A stretch of DNA of 15,423 nucleotides, from positions 1-15,423 of the forward strand of contig CAIXOY010000213.1 in the NCBI GenBank assembly GCA_903921135.1. The letters run 5' to 3'. A program made the position numbers and the translations under genes. This DNA comes from an uncultured Gammaproteobacteria bacterium (GTDB lineage: Bacteria > Pseudomonadota > Gammaproteobacteria > Pseudomonadales > UBA5518). Positions 14,760 through 15,423 of this stretch are shown one piece after another (position 1 is the first letter of the stretch; each line of letters starts with the position of its first letter). The notes beneath the pieces were generated by a model. It searched no databases. It saw nothing but the letters and a program-made list of their open reading frames with translations, and had not been told where the DNA came from.

Positions 14760-15229
14760 AACTGCGCTCTGCACGCAGCCTCCATGTCGGAGTCGCGGAT
14801 GAATCCGCATTGTCCGGATCCGCCCCCCGTCGATGCACGGCACATCGCCTGCAGGTCGTTCTCGCGGATGAATCCGCACTGCGCGCTTCCGCCGCCGGTC
14901 GTCGCGCGGCAGTAGGCCTGCGTGTCGTTGTCGCGAATGAAGCCGCACTGACTCGAATTGCTGCCGGCCTGTGCGCGGCACATGGCCTGGCGATCATCGT
15001 CCCGGATGAAGCCGCACTGCGCGGAGCCGCCGCCTGTCATGGCGCGACAGTGCGCCTGCATGTCGGCATCACGGATGATCCCGCACTGTACGGAACCACC
15101 GCCTGATTCCGCGCGACAGCGGGCCTGGAGATCAGGGTCTTCGATGAATCCGCACTGTGCGCTGGTGGCGTGTGCATGAGCGGTCAGGAGTGTTGCGAGG
15201 AGGCCTATGACGACCAAGATCGGTTTCAT
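14753..15229 (-). CDS. Secreted cysteine-rich tandem-repeat protein, unknown function
   Basis: The 158-residue product has a Sec signal peptide (MKPILVVIGLLATLLTAHAH, cleavage near residues 21-22). The remainder is six tandem repeats, five of 23 residues and a last of 21. The consensus is QCGFIRDxDxQAxCRAxTGGG with C-x11-C in every unit, giving 12 cysteines. Export plus paired cysteines suggests a disulphide-held periplasmic or extracellular protein. The D-x-D in each unit might bind metal; this is a guess. I recognise no named family. The start has AAGGAGA eight bases upstream. The gene begins 32 bases after the stop of the gene at the right edge, so the two may be cotranscribed. Confidence 0.85.
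   Translation of the reverse strand: MKPILVVIGLLATLLTAHAHATSAQCGFIEDPDLQARCRAESGGGSVQCGIIRDADMQAHCRAMTGGGSAQCGFIRDDDRQAMCRAQAGSNSSQCGFIRDNDTQAYCRATTGGGSAQCGFIRENDLQAMCRASTGGGSGQCGFIRDSDMEAACRAQFD
14756..15163 (-). repeat. Six in-frame 69-bp tandem repeats
   Basis: Units start at 15163, 15094, 15025, 14956, 14887 and 14818 reading leftward; the last is 63 bp. Each carries a near-identical core that reads GATGAATCCGCACTG or close variants on the plus strand and codes for QCGFI. Other positions vary mostly at third bases and between codons. This indicates old duplications kept under protein selection, not a recent expansion. Confidence 0.9.
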
Positions 15230-15261
15230 GGCGCGGCTCTCCTTGTTGGCTCCTTGCGTCT

Positions 15262-15423
15262 TCAGCCTCCCGAGGAGACGTAACCTCGGGCTTCCATCTC
15301 GCAGACGCGATCAAAGATCGCTGTTGCGACGTGCGCACACGCGGCCTTCACCGCAACCCAGTCGTGCCACTTGGGAACGAGCCTGCGGTATTCGGCTAGC
15401 TCCGGTGCCGCTTCATCCAGGTC
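15262..15423 (-). CDS. Unrecognised protein, C-terminal 53 residues only
   Basis: An open frame on the minus strand enters from the right edge and stops with TGA at plus-strand 15264-15262. The visible part reads DLDEAAPELAEYRRLVPKWH, continues with DWVAVKAACAHVATAIFDRV and ends in EARGYVSSGG. It is helical, with balanced charge and normal codon use, so it looks like a real gene end. No family is recognised. It lies 32 bases upstream of the cysteine-rich repeat gene on the same strand, suggesting one operon. An inverted repeat CCCGAGG/CCTCGGG (15269-15275 and 15284-15290) lies inside its last codons. Confidence 0.55.
   Translation of the reverse strand, partial: DLDEAAPELAEYRRLVPKWHDWVAVKAACAHVATAIFDRVCEMEARGYVSSGG

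Noticed and set aside
14756..15163. Regular repeats that could suggest a CRISPR array
   Set aside because: The period is an exact 69 bp, in frame with a signal-peptide protein, and the units are contiguous with no unique spacers. It is a coding repeat.
15353..15369. Sigma-54-like TGGCACG...TTGC on the minus strand
   Set aside because: Spacing between the GG and GC elements is 12 rather than 10, and it lies inside a coding frame.

Overview
The window comes from a GC-rich bacterium, most likely a proteobacterium. The call rests on the fliE-F-G-H-I-J block, FliO and FliP with signal peptides, a MalT/LuxR-like regulator and a VapBC pair. Genus cannot be read from the sequence. There are no rRNA, tRNA, CRISPR or insertion-sequence features. 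Coding density is very high, and no stretch over 300 bases lacks a gene.

Bases 1-10486 (+ strand) are a tightly packed flagellar type III export operon that enters the window inside fliE. The order is fliE (3' end), fliF, a short fliG-like gene, fliH, fliI, fliJ, fliK-like, flgD, flgE, a short fliM-like gene, fliN, fliO, fliP. Most junctions overlap or are a few bases apart, so the block is probably one transcript whose promoter lies upstream of the window. Together the genes encode the MS-ring (FliF), C-ring parts (FliG-like, FliM-like, FliN), the export ATPase complex (FliH, FliI, FliJ), gate parts (FliO, FliP), and the hook with its scaffold and ruler (FlgE, FlgD, FliK-like). The arrangement is unusual: flgD-flgE sit between fliK and fliM, as in Firmicutes-type fla/che operons; fliL is absent; fliQ does not follow fliP. 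The switch proteins are reduced. FliG-like is about half normal length and FliM-like lacks the CheY-binding N-terminus.

Bases 10526-14004 (+ strand) carry three co-directional genes directly after fliP. The first is a LuxR-family regulator with a MalT-like body whose ATP-binding motifs look destroyed. The second is a 208-residue protein with an HEXXH zinc-protease motif. The third is a TPR-repeat protein. Their position suggests control of, or service to, the flagellar locus, but this is inference.

Bases 14061-15423 (- strand) are a separate accessory block: a VapBC toxin-antitoxin pair, a secreted cysteine-rich protein made of six 23-residue tandem repeats, and the 3' end of an unrecognised gene running off the right edge. 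The most interesting points are the reduced switch complex, the pseudo-ATPase regulator, the metalloprotease/TPR pair, and the C-x11-C repeat protein.
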